Source: Ferrovibrio terrae_B (GTDB taxonomy: Bacteria; Pseudomonadota; Alphaproteobacteria; Ferrovibrionales; Ferrovibrionaceae). From it: a stretch of DNA of 16,568 nucleotides. The notes below the pieces were generated by a model. That model did no database searches, was not told where the DNA came from, and saw only the letters and a program-made list of their open reading frames with translations. The stretch spans positions 1 through 16,568 of the forward strand of contig NZ_CALRUC010000100.1 in NCBI RefSeq assembly GCF_943371255.1, written 5' to 3'. Position 1 is the stretch's first letter. Every line of letters begins with the position of its first letter. This document shows positions 5,906-13,165 of this stretch, piece after piece. The position numbers were made by a program, and so were the translations under genes.

Positions 5906-6484
5906 ATGCCTGCTGCTACCCCATCCCAGATTGCCGCCCCGGCCTTGGCGCTGCTCCAGATCGAGCAGGCGCTGGTCGGTCCGGGCACCGAACTCTCGCC
6001 GCTGGCGCGTCTGGTCGGCTGGCGCCTGAACGTGCTGTCCTTCTGCGCCTTCCTGCGCGGCCTGCCGGTGGCCGATGCGGCGCTGGGCAAACTGCTGGCA
6101 CCGGGCTTTGCCACCTTCCTGTCGCAGGATTTCATCAGCCTGATCGCCGAGGAGGAAGAGGGCCTGCTGCCCCTGCTGCAGCGTCGCCTGCTGCTCGGCG
6201 ACAACCTGGACGACGTGATCTCGCAGCTCAGCGACGAGCATCGCCAGGAGCGCGAGCTGGCCCGGACACTGGCGGCGCAATGCCTTGATTTTGCCGGCGG
6301 CACCGATGCCGACTGGCCGGAACTCTGCGACGCCCTGACGCAGTTTGCCGAACGCCAGCGGCGTCATCTACTGTGGGAGGATGCGACGATTTTGCCACTG
6401 GCGCGCGACCGTCTCTCGGCAGAGGATATGAATCGCTGGGGCGCCGATATGGATCGTCGCTACCGCGCGCGCCAACCGCACTGA
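5906..6484 (+). CDS. Hemerythrin-like four-helix protein with missing His ligands
   Basis: This 192-aa, mostly helical protein keeps the framework of hemerythrin-domain proteins often found beside fnr in alphaproteobacteria: helix B ending EEEEGLLPLL (about 82-91), helix C with LSDEHRQERELA (H112), and helix D with RRHLLWEDATILPLAR (H154, E158). Typical members bind a di-iron centre and O2 or NO. Here the usual helix A histidine is absent (LLQIEQAL), and the helix B histidine before the Glu run is replaced (DFISLIAEEEE), so a normal di-iron site is doubtful. A perfect FNR box lies upstream, and the fnr-type gene begins 47 bases after the stop, which suggests one transcript. No Shine-Dalgarno site precedes ATG 5906, and a leaderless mRNA is possible. 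Confidence 0.72.
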   Translation: MPAATPSQIAAPALALLQIEQALVGPGTELSPLARLVGWRLNVLSFCAFLRGLPVADAALGKLLAPGFATFLSQDFISLIAEEEEGLLPLLQRRLLLGDNLDDVISQLSDEHRQERELARTLAAQCLDFAGGTDADWPELCDALTQFAERQRRHLLWEDATILPLARDRLSAEDMNRWGADMDRRYRARQPH

Positions 6485-6531
6485 CCGTGGAGCGCGCCGC
6501 AATGCCGGACGACCACGACGAAAGGCGACCG

Positions 6532-7275
6532 ATGGCCGAGATTCATGCCCTGCCCATTCGCAAACATGCCGCGCCGGCGCAGAAGCATCCCGATCCCTGC
6601 GAAACCTGCACGGCACGCAGCCTGACGATTTGCGCGGCACTGACCAACGAGGAGCAGTCCAGGATGGGCGCCCTGGCCGGCGCGATGTGGTTCCAGCCGC
6701 ATCAGGTGCTGTTCCAGGAAGGCGATGCTGCCGACCATGTCTACAACATCACCTGCGGTAGCGTGTCGCTATCAAAATCCATGAGCGATGGCCGCCGCCA
6801 GATCACCGGCTTCCTCGGGCCGGGCGATTTTCTCGGCCTCAACACCCGCGACACCTACAGCGTGAGCGCGGAGGCGCTGATCGATACCAAGGTCTGCCGC
6901 TTTTCGCGCTCGGCCTTCCGCAAACTGCTGTCCGACATGCCGAGCCTGGAGCATCGCCTGCTGGCGGTGGCGGAAACCGAACTCGCCACGGCGCAGGAGC
7001 AGATCCTGCTGCTCGGCCGCAAGACGGCGATGGAGCGCATCGCCTCCTTCCTGCTGCTGCAGGTCAACCGCGTAACCGCCCGCGGCCTGCCGCCCAATCC
7101 GATTGCCTTGCCGATGACGCGGGCCGAGGTGGCCGATTATCTCGGGCTCACCATCGAGACCGTCAGCCGCTGTTTCACCAAGCTGCGCAAGCTCGACATC
7201 ATCAGCCTGCCGGCATCAGATCGCGTGCTGATCAAGCAGACCGACCGGCTGAAGGCCCTGTCGGAATCGACCTGA
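6532..7275 (+). CDS. fnrL: FNR-type oxygen-sensing Crp-family regulator
   Basis: This is a 247-aa Crp/Fnr regulator. An N-terminal cysteine cluster C23-x2-C26-x7-C34 plus C122 (KVCRF) supplies the four ligands for an oxygen-labile [4Fe-4S] cluster. A cyclic-nucleotide-like beta-roll (about 45-120), the dimerisation helix and a C-terminal helix-turn-helix follow. The recognition helix reads TIETVSRCF with E209, S212 and R213, the residues that read TTGAT half-sites. These last positions, and C122, carry the same numbers as in E. coli FNR, which supports the ATG at 6532 (AAAGG at 6521-6525). ATG 6502, preceded by TGGAG, is an alternative giving 257 aa. It lies downstream of the hemerythrin-like gene and its FNR box, so autoregulation is likely. 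The gene symbol is by family resemblance; FnrN or FixK-like names would describe the same class. Confidence 0.9.
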   Translation: MAEIHALPIRKHAAPAQKHPDPCETCTARSLTICAALTNEEQSRMGALAGAMWFQPHQVLFQEGDAADHVYNITCGSVSLSKSMSDGRRQITGFLGPGDFLGLNTRDTYSVSAEALIDTKVCRFSRSAFRKLLSDMPSLEHRLLAVAETELATAQEQILLLGRKTAMERIASFLLLQVNRVTARGLPPNPIALPMTRAEVADYLGLTIETVSRCFTKLRKLDIISLPASDRVLIKQTDRLKALSEST

Positions 7276-7292
7276 CGAGACGTATCGTCAGG
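7271..7292. terminator. Hairpin between convergent genes
   Basis: CCTGACGA (7271-7278) and TCGTCAGG (7285-7292) form a perfect eight-pair stem with a six-base loop. It overlaps the fnr-type stop codon and lies 15 bases past the cyclase stop on the other strand. There is no T-run on either side, so it may end or protect both transcripts rather than act as a classical terminator. Confidence 0.5.
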
Positions 7293-7307
7293 CTGTGCTG
7301 CCGGCCG

Positions 7308-8657
7308 TCATGAGCGCGGCGGCCAGATATGAACCGAGATGGGCTGCTCGCGCCCGTCCAGCCGTCGATCCCCGGCACTCTCGAAACGCGGCAGGTTTGC
7401 ATCATGCAGCGCCGCTTCGGTCAGGGTTTCATCTGACACCGCGATGCGGCAGTCGAGCTGGCGCGTCAGCGTTTCCAGCCGGCTGGCAATATTGACGGCA
7501 TCGCCCACGACGGTGAATTCCAGGCGCTGGGCGCTGCCGATATTGCCCACCACCACAGCGCCGTAATGCACGCCGACCGAGAGCCGTACCTGGGCCGCAC
7601 CGCGCTCGGCGCGTTTGGCGTTCCAGCGCCCGATCTCGGCCTGCAGGTCAATCGCACAGCGGATGGCGCGGGCGGCGGCATCGGGCATCTCGCCCATGCC
7701 GCCGAAGGTGGCGAGGAAGCCATCGCCGAGATATTTGTCGAGCGAGCCGCCATGGGCGAAGACCACGCCGCTGCCGCGTTCGTGAAAACTCTTCAGCAGC
7801 CGCACCACGCGGTCGGGCGCCATGCGTTCCGACAGGCCGGTGAAGCCGACGATATCGGCGAACAGCACGGCGACACGCCGGTTGGTCGGCGCGCCGAAGG
7901 CGCGCTCGCTGGTGATGATCGCATCGGCCACATCGGGGGAAACGTAGCGGGCGAGGTCGGCACGGGCGATCTCGGCGCGCGTCTGGCGTAGCAACAGGGC
8001 GCGGGAGCGCCACACGGCAGCCGCCAGCAGCGCGGTGGCGATGGCGGTGAGCACGACCTGGTTCAGCAACTGGAAGATGCCGACAAAATAGGGATTGAGG
8101 ATGATCTGCAGCAGGGCCTGTGGCGAGCTGTCGCCACCCGGCGTGAACGGCAGCGTATCGGGCCGCATCGCCACCAGAAGCACGCCGACGGACCAGACGA
8201 GGATCGACCAGAAGCCGGTCCAGATCACCTGCAGCGGCGAATAGGACAGCGCGGCGCCGACCAGCAGCAGGTTGAGATAGAGGAATTCCGGGCCGCGCAC
8301 CCGCATCTGGATCGGGAGACCGAAATCGATCTGGCCCGGCGGCGGCAGGATTACCACGGCGGTGACCAGCACGATGTCGAGGATCACGAAGGCGAAGCGG
8401 ATCGCCACGGCATAGCGATGCCGGCGCAGCAGATGCGGAATCAGGCCGAGCAGCAGGAAGCCGCCGCTGATGGCCAGGTAATACAGCTGGCGCTGCGGCT
8501 CGATCACCAGCACCAGCCAGAGCATCACCGCCACCACCGCCACCAGGCGGGCACGGAAGGCGAAGCTGCGGCCGCGCTCTTCTTCTTCGGCGATGGCGCG
8601 GCTCAGCCGCAGGCCCAGGGGCGTGCGCGGTGTGCGGCTGGCGAACGGATTGATCAT
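7308..8657 (-). CDS. Membrane-bound class III adenylate cyclase
   Basis: This 449-aa protein has about six predicted membrane helices in residues 36-220 (for example VVAVMLWLVLVIEP and QVVLTAIATALLAAAVW), a short linker and a cytoplasmic class III cyclase domain (about 258-440). All six catalytic positions can be assigned: metal ligands D268 (FADIVGF) and D312 (KYLGDGF), purine-selecting K308 and T382, and transition-state residues N389 and R393 (GDAVNIASRLE). K with T in place of the usual Asp is the class IIIb pattern and predicts cAMP production. Its membrane part is probably a sensor of unknown signal. It converges on the fnr-type gene. No good ribosome site precedes ATG 8657, but a short ORF ends on it (ATGA overlap at 8654-8657). 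Confidence 0.9.
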   Translation of the reverse strand: MINPFASRTPRTPLGLRLSRAIAEEEERGRSFAFRARLVAVVAVMLWLVLVIEPQRQLYYLAISGGFLLLGLIPHLLRRHRYAVAIRFAFVILDIVLVTAVVILPPPGQIDFGLPIQMRVRGPEFLYLNLLLVGAALSYSPLQVIWTGFWSILVWSVGVLLVAMRPDTLPFTPGGDSSPQALLQIILNPYFVGIFQLLNQVVLTAIATALLAAAVWRSRALLLRQTRAEIARADLARYVSPDVADAIITSERAFGAPTNRRVAVLFADIVGFTGLSERMAPDRVVRLLKSFHERGSGVVFAHGGSLDKYLGDGFLATFGGMGEMPDAAARAIRCAIDLQAEIGRWNAKRAERGAAQVRLSVGVHYGAVVVGNIGSAQRLEFTVVGDAVNIASRLETLTRQLDCRIAVSDETLTEAALHDANLPRFESAGDRRLDGREQPISVHIWPPRS

Positions 8658-8722
8658 GGCGGCATCTTCATGGACGCCGAGACCCAGCGGGATCGGATAC
8701 CCATCGCATCGACACCGGCCAA
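8654..8722 (-). CDS. Possible 22-aa leader peptide coupled to the cyclase
   Basis: On the minus strand a strong GGAGGAAG ribosome site (8725-8732) precedes a TTG (8720-8722). It opens a 22-codon frame rich in Met, Ser and Arg, whose TGA overlaps the cyclase ATG (ATGA). It would explain how the cyclase is translated without its own ribosome site. The reading frame is short enough to be chance, so confidence is low. The remaining leader region (8723-8880) shows no other gene. Confidence 0.3.
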   Translation of the reverse strand: MAGVDAMGIRSRWVSASMKMPP

Positions 8723-8880
8723 GGCTTCCTCCGTCGCGGCAGATTATGCCTCTGGAAAAGCCGGCAGGATGCCGGGTTTCAGACCGGGCAGTCTGTGACG
8801 GCCAGCATAGTCGGAGGAGTGTGTCGTATCAGGGCGGCCCGGGTCTAGCGCTGTGTTCACGGCAACTTGATGCGGCCGCC

Positions 8881-9705
8881 TCAGTTTCCCAGCAGGACCG
8901 GCACTGTCATGCTCTGCAGGATGGTGTGGGTCACGCCGCCCAGGGCCATTTCGCGCAGCCGGCTGTGGCCATAGGCGCCCATCACCAGCAGGTCGGCGCT
9001 GTGGTCGGCCAGTGCCGACAGCAGGGCCTCGCCGGTGCCGATATCGGCGGCCGTGGTGTGCCGCAGCTTGGCGGTGATGCCGTGGTGCGACAGATGCTGC
9101 ACCAGGCCGGCGGCGGAACGCTGCTGCTGGTCGTCGCCGTCGATGCACAGGATGATCACACTGGTGGCCGCGAGCAGCACGGGCAGCGCATCATGCACGG
9201 CGCGGGCGGCTTCACGGCTGTCATTCCAGGCGATCAGCACGGTTTTGCCCGGTGCGGCATACTGGCCGATATAGGGCACCACCAGCACCGGCCGGCCGAG
9301 CGCGAGCGCCAGGTCGCCGGGCAGCGTGCCGCCCAGGGCCGAGGGATCGCGTTCCGGGTCGGGCTGGCCGAGGATGGCGAGATCGCAGTGACGTCCGTGC
9401 CGCTGCAGCGCGGATGATGGGTCTTCGTCACTCTCGATCCAGGTTGCCGTCATGCCGGCTTGTTTGGCGGCGGCTTCAAAATCGCGGCGCGCGGTCGCTG
9501 CGACAGCGCGGGCTTCATCGACCTGCTGTTGAATCAGGCTGGGGGGAACATACTCGCCCATGTAGTAGATTTGTGTCGGGAACGGCAGCGTGTAGAGCGC
9601 GGTCACCGTGGCTTCGAAGCGCTTGGCCAGCGACAGCGCCATGGCGGTCTTTTCGGTGCCGCGACCATCATCCGTCAGATGCAGCAGGATATCGCAGTAG
9701 CGCAT
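8881..9705 (-). CDS. Two-domain universal stress protein
   Basis: This 274-aa protein consists of two UspA-fold halves. The N-terminal half (about 1-142, MRYCDILLHLTDDG to RPVLVVPY) has lost the nucleotide-binding loop. The C-terminal half (about 150-274) keeps it in MGAYGHSRLREMALGG (the G-x2-G-x9-G pattern), followed by VPVLL. Start ATG 9705 has GAGGGA just upstream and is preferred to an earlier in-frame start at 9774, which would add an unconserved stretch and overlap an FNR-like box. It is divergent from an unknown gene and a second Usp, and the shared region holds two FNR-like boxes. Usp proteins of this kind often rise under low oxygen or stasis; the exact function is not known. Confidence 0.92.
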   Translation of the reverse strand: MRYCDILLHLTDDGRGTEKTAMALSLAKRFEATVTALYTLPFPTQIYYMGEYVPPSLIQQQVDEARAVAATARRDFEAAAKQAGMTATWIESDEDPSSALQRHGRHCDLAILGQPDPERDPSALGGTLPGDLALALGRPVLVVPYIGQYAAPGKTVLIAWNDSREAARAVHDALPVLLAATSVIILCIDGDDQQQRSAAGLVQHLSHHGITAKLRHTTAADIGTGEALLSALADHSADLLVMGAYGHSRLREMALGGVTHTILQSMTVPVLLGN

Positions 9706-9773
9706 GGTGTCCCTCGTTGTTCGGCCTTGGTGTCTGATGCTGCCCATCCTGCGGTTGCGCCGCGCCTGCCGCA

Positions 9774-9787
9774 TTGAGGCATGTCAA
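9774..9787 (-). promoter_or_regulatory. FNR-like box near the minus-strand Usp gene
   Basis: TTGAG-GCAT-GTCAA keeps both TTGA/TCAA half-site cores of the FNR box, with one mismatch per half. It lies 69 bases upstream of the Usp start on the minus strand. At class II spacing it would give a start near 9739 and a leader of about 34 bases. Confidence 0.5.
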
Positions 9788-9826
9788 TCGGATGATCGCT
9801 ACCGGAGATAATTTCTTTTTCCGCTT

Positions 9827-9840
9827 TTGACATCAATCAA
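9827..9840 (+). promoter_or_regulatory. Near-perfect FNR box upstream of the 122-aa gene and second Usp
   Basis: TTGAC-ATCA-ATCAA matches the FNR consensus at nine of ten positions. Its centre at 9833.5 would place transcription start near 9875 at class II spacing, 17 bases before ATG 9892 and just in front of the ribosome site. It probably activates the 9892-11134 pair under low oxygen. Confidence 0.72.
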
Positions 9841-9891
9841 GGCGCAATGCGGCCGCGGTTGTGAGACTGCACCAACAAAGAGGAGCGCCGC

Positions 9892-10260
9892 ATGACTTTG
9901 CATCTTGTCCGTCTGGAACTCGCCCGCGAGAAAGGCCATCCCGATGGCAGCAGCCTGCATGGCTACGAATTCGTCGCGCCGCTCGATCAGAACGGTCATC
10001 TCGACCGCAGCCACTGGGCCGATGAACGCGGTCGCTGCACCACACGCCGCTTCTGGTATGGCGAGGATGACCAGACCGGCAACCTGATTCATACACGCGG
10101 CGGCCACTGGGCGTTTTCCTATGATCCGACCACCACCGACGATGACGAAGCGATTTTCCGCCTCGACCAGCATCTGATGCGGCCCGGTGAATATGTTTCG
10201 ATCACCGAACCAGACCGCCAGCAGCACACATTCCGCATTGCATCGGTCAGCAAGCTGTGA
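9892..10260 (+). CDS. Conserved-looking 122-aa protein of unknown function
   Basis: This is a small soluble protein that I cannot assign to a named family, though similar proteins appear beside stress-protein genes in alphaproteobacteria. It contains an HGYEFVAPLDQNGHLD segment (about 23-38), a charged RCTTRRFWYGEDD stretch (about 48-60), GGHWAFSYDP (about 70-79) and a strand-rich end with PGEYVSI and HTFRIASV. The pattern suggests a compact mainly beta fold. It has no signal peptide or membrane helix. GAGGAG lies directly before the start, a near-perfect FNR box is 52 bases upstream, and a Usp gene follows 46 bases later, so it is probably expressed at low oxygen together with that Usp. Confidence 0.8.
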   Translation: MTLHLVRLELAREKGHPDGSSLHGYEFVAPLDQNGHLDRSHWADERGRCTTRRFWYGEDDQTGNLIHTRGGHWAFSYDPTTTDDDEAIFRLDQHLMRPGEYVSITEPDRQQHTFRIASVSKL

Positions 10261-10263
10261 TCC

Positions 10264-10280
10264 GCCGGCGGCATGCCGGC
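10264..10280 (+). other. Hairpin between the 122-aa gene and the Usp gene
   Basis: GCCGGC (10264-10269) and GCCGGC (10275-10280) can form a six-pair stem with a five-base loop right after the stop codon. There is no T-run, so it may tune the ratio or stability of the two messages rather than end transcription. Confidence 0.35.
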
Positions 10281-10306
10281 AAACAGACATCCAGGGAGAT
10301 TGCGTG

Positions 10307-11134
10307 ATGAGCTACAAGGATATCCTCGTCTACACCGATCCAGGCCCGTGGTGCGCGGCACGCTTTGACCTGGCGGCCGATCTGGCCCGGACGCATGACG
10401 CGCATCTCACCGCGCTCTATGTCGATGCGCCGCCCTATACGCCGGTCGATATCATCGGCACCTCGGTGGGCGATGCGGTGAAACAGTGGCAGGCCGATCT
10501 GCGGCGCAGCCGTCAGGCGCAGGCCAAGGGCATCGTCGATGCGGCGCGCCAGCGCAGCGGACGGGAGATCGAATGGCATTCGGTCGAGGATGCGCTGGAA
10601 AGCGGCATCCTGCTGCACAGCTGCTACAACGATGTGATCGTGCTGAGCCAGGACAGCAATCCCTTTAATCTGTCCGAACCGCTGGAGCCGTCGGTGGCGC
10701 AGGTCTGCCTCGGTGCCGGTCGTCCGGTTGTGGTGGTGCCGCGCGACAACCGCGCCAAGACCTGCGGCGAGCATGTGCTGGTGGCCTGGAAGGCCACCGC
10801 CCAGGCTGCCCGCGCCCTGCATGCCGCCCTGCCGATCCTGGCCCGGGCGCGCACGGTCACCATCATGGAAGTCGATGCTGCCAAGAGCGGCCGGATCGCC
10901 GGCGCCGACATTGCCCGCCACCTGGCGCGCCATGGCATCAAGGTGACGGTGAAGCCGATGACCGGCAGCGATGCCGATGCCGGCCGGGTGATTCTGGCGC
11001 AGGCGGAGCAGCTGGGGGCCGACCTGATCGTATCCGGCGCCTATGGCCATTCCCGACTCTGGGAAATGGTGGTGGGCGGCACGACGCGCCATCTGCTGGA
11101 GCACCATCGTATTCCGCTGTTCCTATCGAACTGA
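10307..11134 (+). CDS. Two-domain universal stress protein
   Basis: This 275-aa tandem UspA-fold protein is paralogous to the one on the minus strand at 8881-9705. The first half (MSYKDILVYTDPG to GRPVVVVPRD) lacks an obvious nucleotide loop. The second half carries SGAYGHSRLWEMVVGG (G-x2-G-x9-G) before HHRIPLFLSN. Start ATG 10307 has AGGGAG (10293-10298) eight bases upstream. A longer in-frame start at 10187 would lie inside the preceding gene. The gene is last in a two-gene unit that ends at a strong terminator. The two Usp proteins probably act in the same stress response and might form mixed dimers. Confidence 0.92.
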   Translation: MSYKDILVYTDPGPWCAARFDLAADLARTHDAHLTALYVDAPPYTPVDIIGTSVGDAVKQWQADLRRSRQAQAKGIVDAARQRSGREIEWHSVEDALESGILLHSCYNDVIVLSQDSNPFNLSEPLEPSVAQVCLGAGRPVVVVPRDNRAKTCGEHVLVAWKATAQAARALHAALPILARARTVTIMEVDAAKSGRIAGADIARHLARHGIKVTVKPMTGSDADAGRVILAQAEQLGADLIVSGAYGHSRLWEMVVGGTTRHLLEHHRIPLFLSN

Positions 11135-11160
11135 GCGCAGGCCAGCGGCCGAGTCATTTC

Positions 11161-11188
11161 AAGGGAGGCCTTCCAGGCCTCCCTTTTT
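11161..11188 (+). terminator. Strong Rho-independent terminator after the Usp gene
   Basis: AAGGGAGGCC (11161-11170) pairs perfectly with GGCCTCCCTT (11176-11185) around a five-base loop. The T-run 11184-11188 overlaps the end of the stem. This closes the 9892-11134 unit and isolates the ABC operon. Confidence 0.95.
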
Positions 11189-11201
11189 CTGCTTTGCCGC
11201 A

Positions 11202-11244
11202 GTGACAATCGGTCGCGTGACCGTTTTATGTAATCAAAGTGACA
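11202..11244. promoter_or_regulatory. Three GTGAC direct repeats upstream of the ABC operon
   Basis: GTGACA (11202-11207), GTGACC (11217-11222) and GTGACA (11239-11244) are same-direction hexamers. The last two are 22 bases apart, twice the 11-base repeat of a Pho box, and on the minus strand read TGTCAC and GGTCAC. They could be a reverse-oriented PhoB site or sites for another tandem-binding regulator. Confidence 0.3.
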
Positions 11245-11291
11245 TGGACGGCTGTTAAGCCCACTCCCATATTTTCAGTGTCGGGGAAGCC

Positions 11292-12077
11292 GTGGCGTTC
11301 GTCACGATTGCATATCTGGTCTATCTGCTGGTGCCCATTCTGCTGTTGCTGGTCGGCTCGGTTGGCGAGACCTGGTTCAACACGCTGTTACCCCAAGGCA
11401 TGACCGGGGCGTGGTATGTTCAGGTGGCGAGCGACGGCAGTTTCCGCCGTGCCTTTACGACCAGCCTGATCGTTTGCGCCGGTACCTGCCTGGTCAGCGC
11501 GCTGATTGCACTGCCGCTGGCCTACAGCCTGCACAATATGGCTCATCGCGGCGTGAAGACGGTGTTGCGCGTGATTGCCTTGTTGCCGGTGGCGGTTCCG
11601 CCGCTGGTGCTCGGCTTTGGCTTCGTGCTGGTTTTCTCCTCCGACGAACTGCCCTTCCTCGGCTCGCTCTGGGTGCTGGTCGGCGGTCATGTCGCGCTCG
11701 CGCTGCCCTATCTGCTGCAGGCCCTGGTGGCCGACATGCGGCATCTCAATCTGGCGATGCTGGAACAGGCCGCGGCGGCCATGGGTGCCGGCTTTGCTGC
11801 ACGCTTTTTCGATATTGTGCTGCCAAGCCTGCGCCACTCCCTGCTCAGCGGCCTGATCATGGTGGCTGCATTGAGTCTTGGTGAATTCCAGCTCTCCAAC
11901 CTTGTCGCCGGTTTCCTGACCCGGCCTTATCCGGTGGTCCTGCTGCAGGCGTTTTATGGCGCCACCGGTTTTGCCTGTGCCGCCACCGTGGTGCTGCTCG
12001 GCCTGGCGCTGATCGCTGCCGTCAGCGGTGGATTGACGGCGCGCAGCGCACGCGGTCTGCAAGGCGTCGCATCTTGA
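11292..12077 (+). CDS. ABC importer permease, first subunit
   Basis: This 261-aa inner-membrane permease of a binding-protein-dependent importer has about six membrane segments, starting with AYLVYLLVPILLLLVG. The cytoplasmic EAA-type loop at about 158-178 (EQAAAAMGAGFAARFFDIVLP) docks onto the ATPase. GTG 11292 is the start, with GGGGAAG just before it. It opens a five-gene run. Its stop overlaps the ATPase start (TTGA). Similarity is to the iron/polyamine/aminoethylphosphonate group of permeases; the substrate cannot be chosen by eye. Confidence 0.88.
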   Translation: MAFVTIAYLVYLLVPILLLLVGSVGETWFNTLLPQGMTGAWYVQVASDGSFRRAFTTSLIVCAGTCLVSALIALPLAYSLHNMAHRGVKTVLRVIALLPVAVPPLVLGFGFVLVFSSDELPFLGSLWVLVGGHVALALPYLLQALVADMRHLNLAMLEQAAAAMGAGFAARFFDIVLPSLRHSLLSGLIMVAALSLGEFQLSNLVAGFLTRPYPVVLLQAFYGATGFACAATVVLLGLALIAAVSGGLTARSARGLQGVAS

Positions 12078-13111
12078 ACGCCGCGGTATCCCTGCAGAAT
12101 GTGAGTTATGCCTACCCGGGCAGTGGCCATGGCGTGGCAAACCTTTCGCTCGATATCCAGCCGGGCGAACTGATTGCCGTGATCGGCCCCAGTGGCTGTG
12201 GCAAATCCACCCTGCTGAAACTGGTCGCCGGGTTTCTGCAGCCCGATGCCGGCCGTTTGCTGCTTAATGGCCGCGATGCCGGCGCGCTGCTGCCGCAGCA
12301 GCGCGAAATCGGCATCGTGTTTCAGGCCTATGCGCTGTTTCCGCATATGACGGCGGCCGAAAATGTCGCCTATCCGCTGAAACTGCGCGGTCTGGCAAAA
12401 GCCGCACGGCTGGCAAGGGCCAATGCGATGCTGGCGCGTGTTGGCCTGAGTGATCGCGCCCACCAGCGTCCCGGGCAACTCTCGGGCGGCCAGCAGCAGC
12501 GCGTGGCCCTGGCCCGCGCGCTGGTGTTCAACCCGCAGGCCCTGTTGCTGGACGAGCCGCTGTCGGCGCTGGATGCCAGTTTGCGTATCGGCATGCGCGA
12601 CGAGATCCGGCATCTGCAGCGCGAACACGGCATCGCCACCTTGCATATCACCCACGATCAGGAAGAGGCCCTGTCGATTGCCGACCGCATCGTCGTCATG
12701 CGTGATGGCCGTGTCCTGCAGGTCGCAACGCCCCGCGAGATTTATGAGCGGCCGGTTGATGCCATGGTGGCGGGCTTCGTCGGCCAGGCCAACCTGTGGC
12801 CCGGCAACCTGACGGCGCCGGACCGGATCGATACCGCCATCGGCATGCTGCAGATTCTGCCGCAGCCGGATTTTGCTCCCGGCCAGCCGACCATTGCCAT
12901 GGTACGGCCCGAAGCCGTGCGGCTGGGAGCGGCAGGCGACGGCATCAACGGCTTCTCCGGTGCCGTGGTGCGGGATCGCTATCTGGGCGCGTTGCGCCGT
13001 TTCGATCTCAGTATTCCCGGTGGTGTGATCGCCGGTGAAACCGCATCTGCCGAACCGGTCACCGCCGTACATATCCCGCCCTCGGCGATCCGTCTGCTGC
13101 CGGCACAGTAA
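12074..13111 (+). CDS. ABC importer ATPase with C-terminal TOBE-like region
   Basis: This 345-aa nucleotide-binding subunit has every motif: Walker A GPSGCGKST (38-46), Q-loop Q84 (VFQAYALFPH), signature LSGGQ (136-140), Walker B LLLDEP (157-162), D-loop SALD and switch H194 (HITHDQEEAL). Residues after about 235 form the regulatory TOBE-like extension of the PotA/FbpC group. The start codon is a TTG overlapping the permease stop, with AAGGCG (12061-12066) seven bases upstream, so translation is coupled. It powers uptake through the two permeases on either side. Confidence 0.92.
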   Translation: MNAAVSLQNVSYAYPGSGHGVANLSLDIQPGELIAVIGPSGCGKSTLLKLVAGFLQPDAGRLLLNGRDAGALLPQQREIGIVFQAYALFPHMTAAENVAYPLKLRGLAKAARLARANAMLARVGLSDRAHQRPGQLSGGQQQRVALARALVFNPQALLLDEPLSALDASLRIGMRDEIRHLQREHGIATLHITHDQEEALSIADRIVVMRDGRVLQVATPREIYERPVDAMVAGFVGQANLWPGNLTAPDRIDTAIGMLQILPQPDFAPGQPTIAMVRPEAVRLGAAGDGINGFSGAVVRDRYLGALRRFDLSIPGGVIAGETASAEPVTAVHIPPSAIRLLPAQ

Positions 13112-13165
13112 GTGTCACACAAGCATGCTAGTCCGCCCTCACCGACCGAACAGGAGAAACGGCTC

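Noticed and set aside
8833..8880. Terminator from GGCGGCC / GGCCGCC after the minus-strand Usp
   Set aside because: The seven-base arms are separated by 34 bases and no T-run follows, so pairing is likely to be chance GC symmetry.
8593..9417. Plus-strand 274-aa open frame across the cyclase leader and Usp gene
   Set aside because: It spans an intergenic region and the antisense of a clear Usp gene, and its residues are low-complexity Gly/Gln/His.
11954..13072. Long minus-strand open frame opposite the ABC ATPase
   Set aside because: It is the mirror of a gene with all ATPase motifs. Its translation is His/Gln/Arg-rich and matches no family, as expected in GC-rich DNA.
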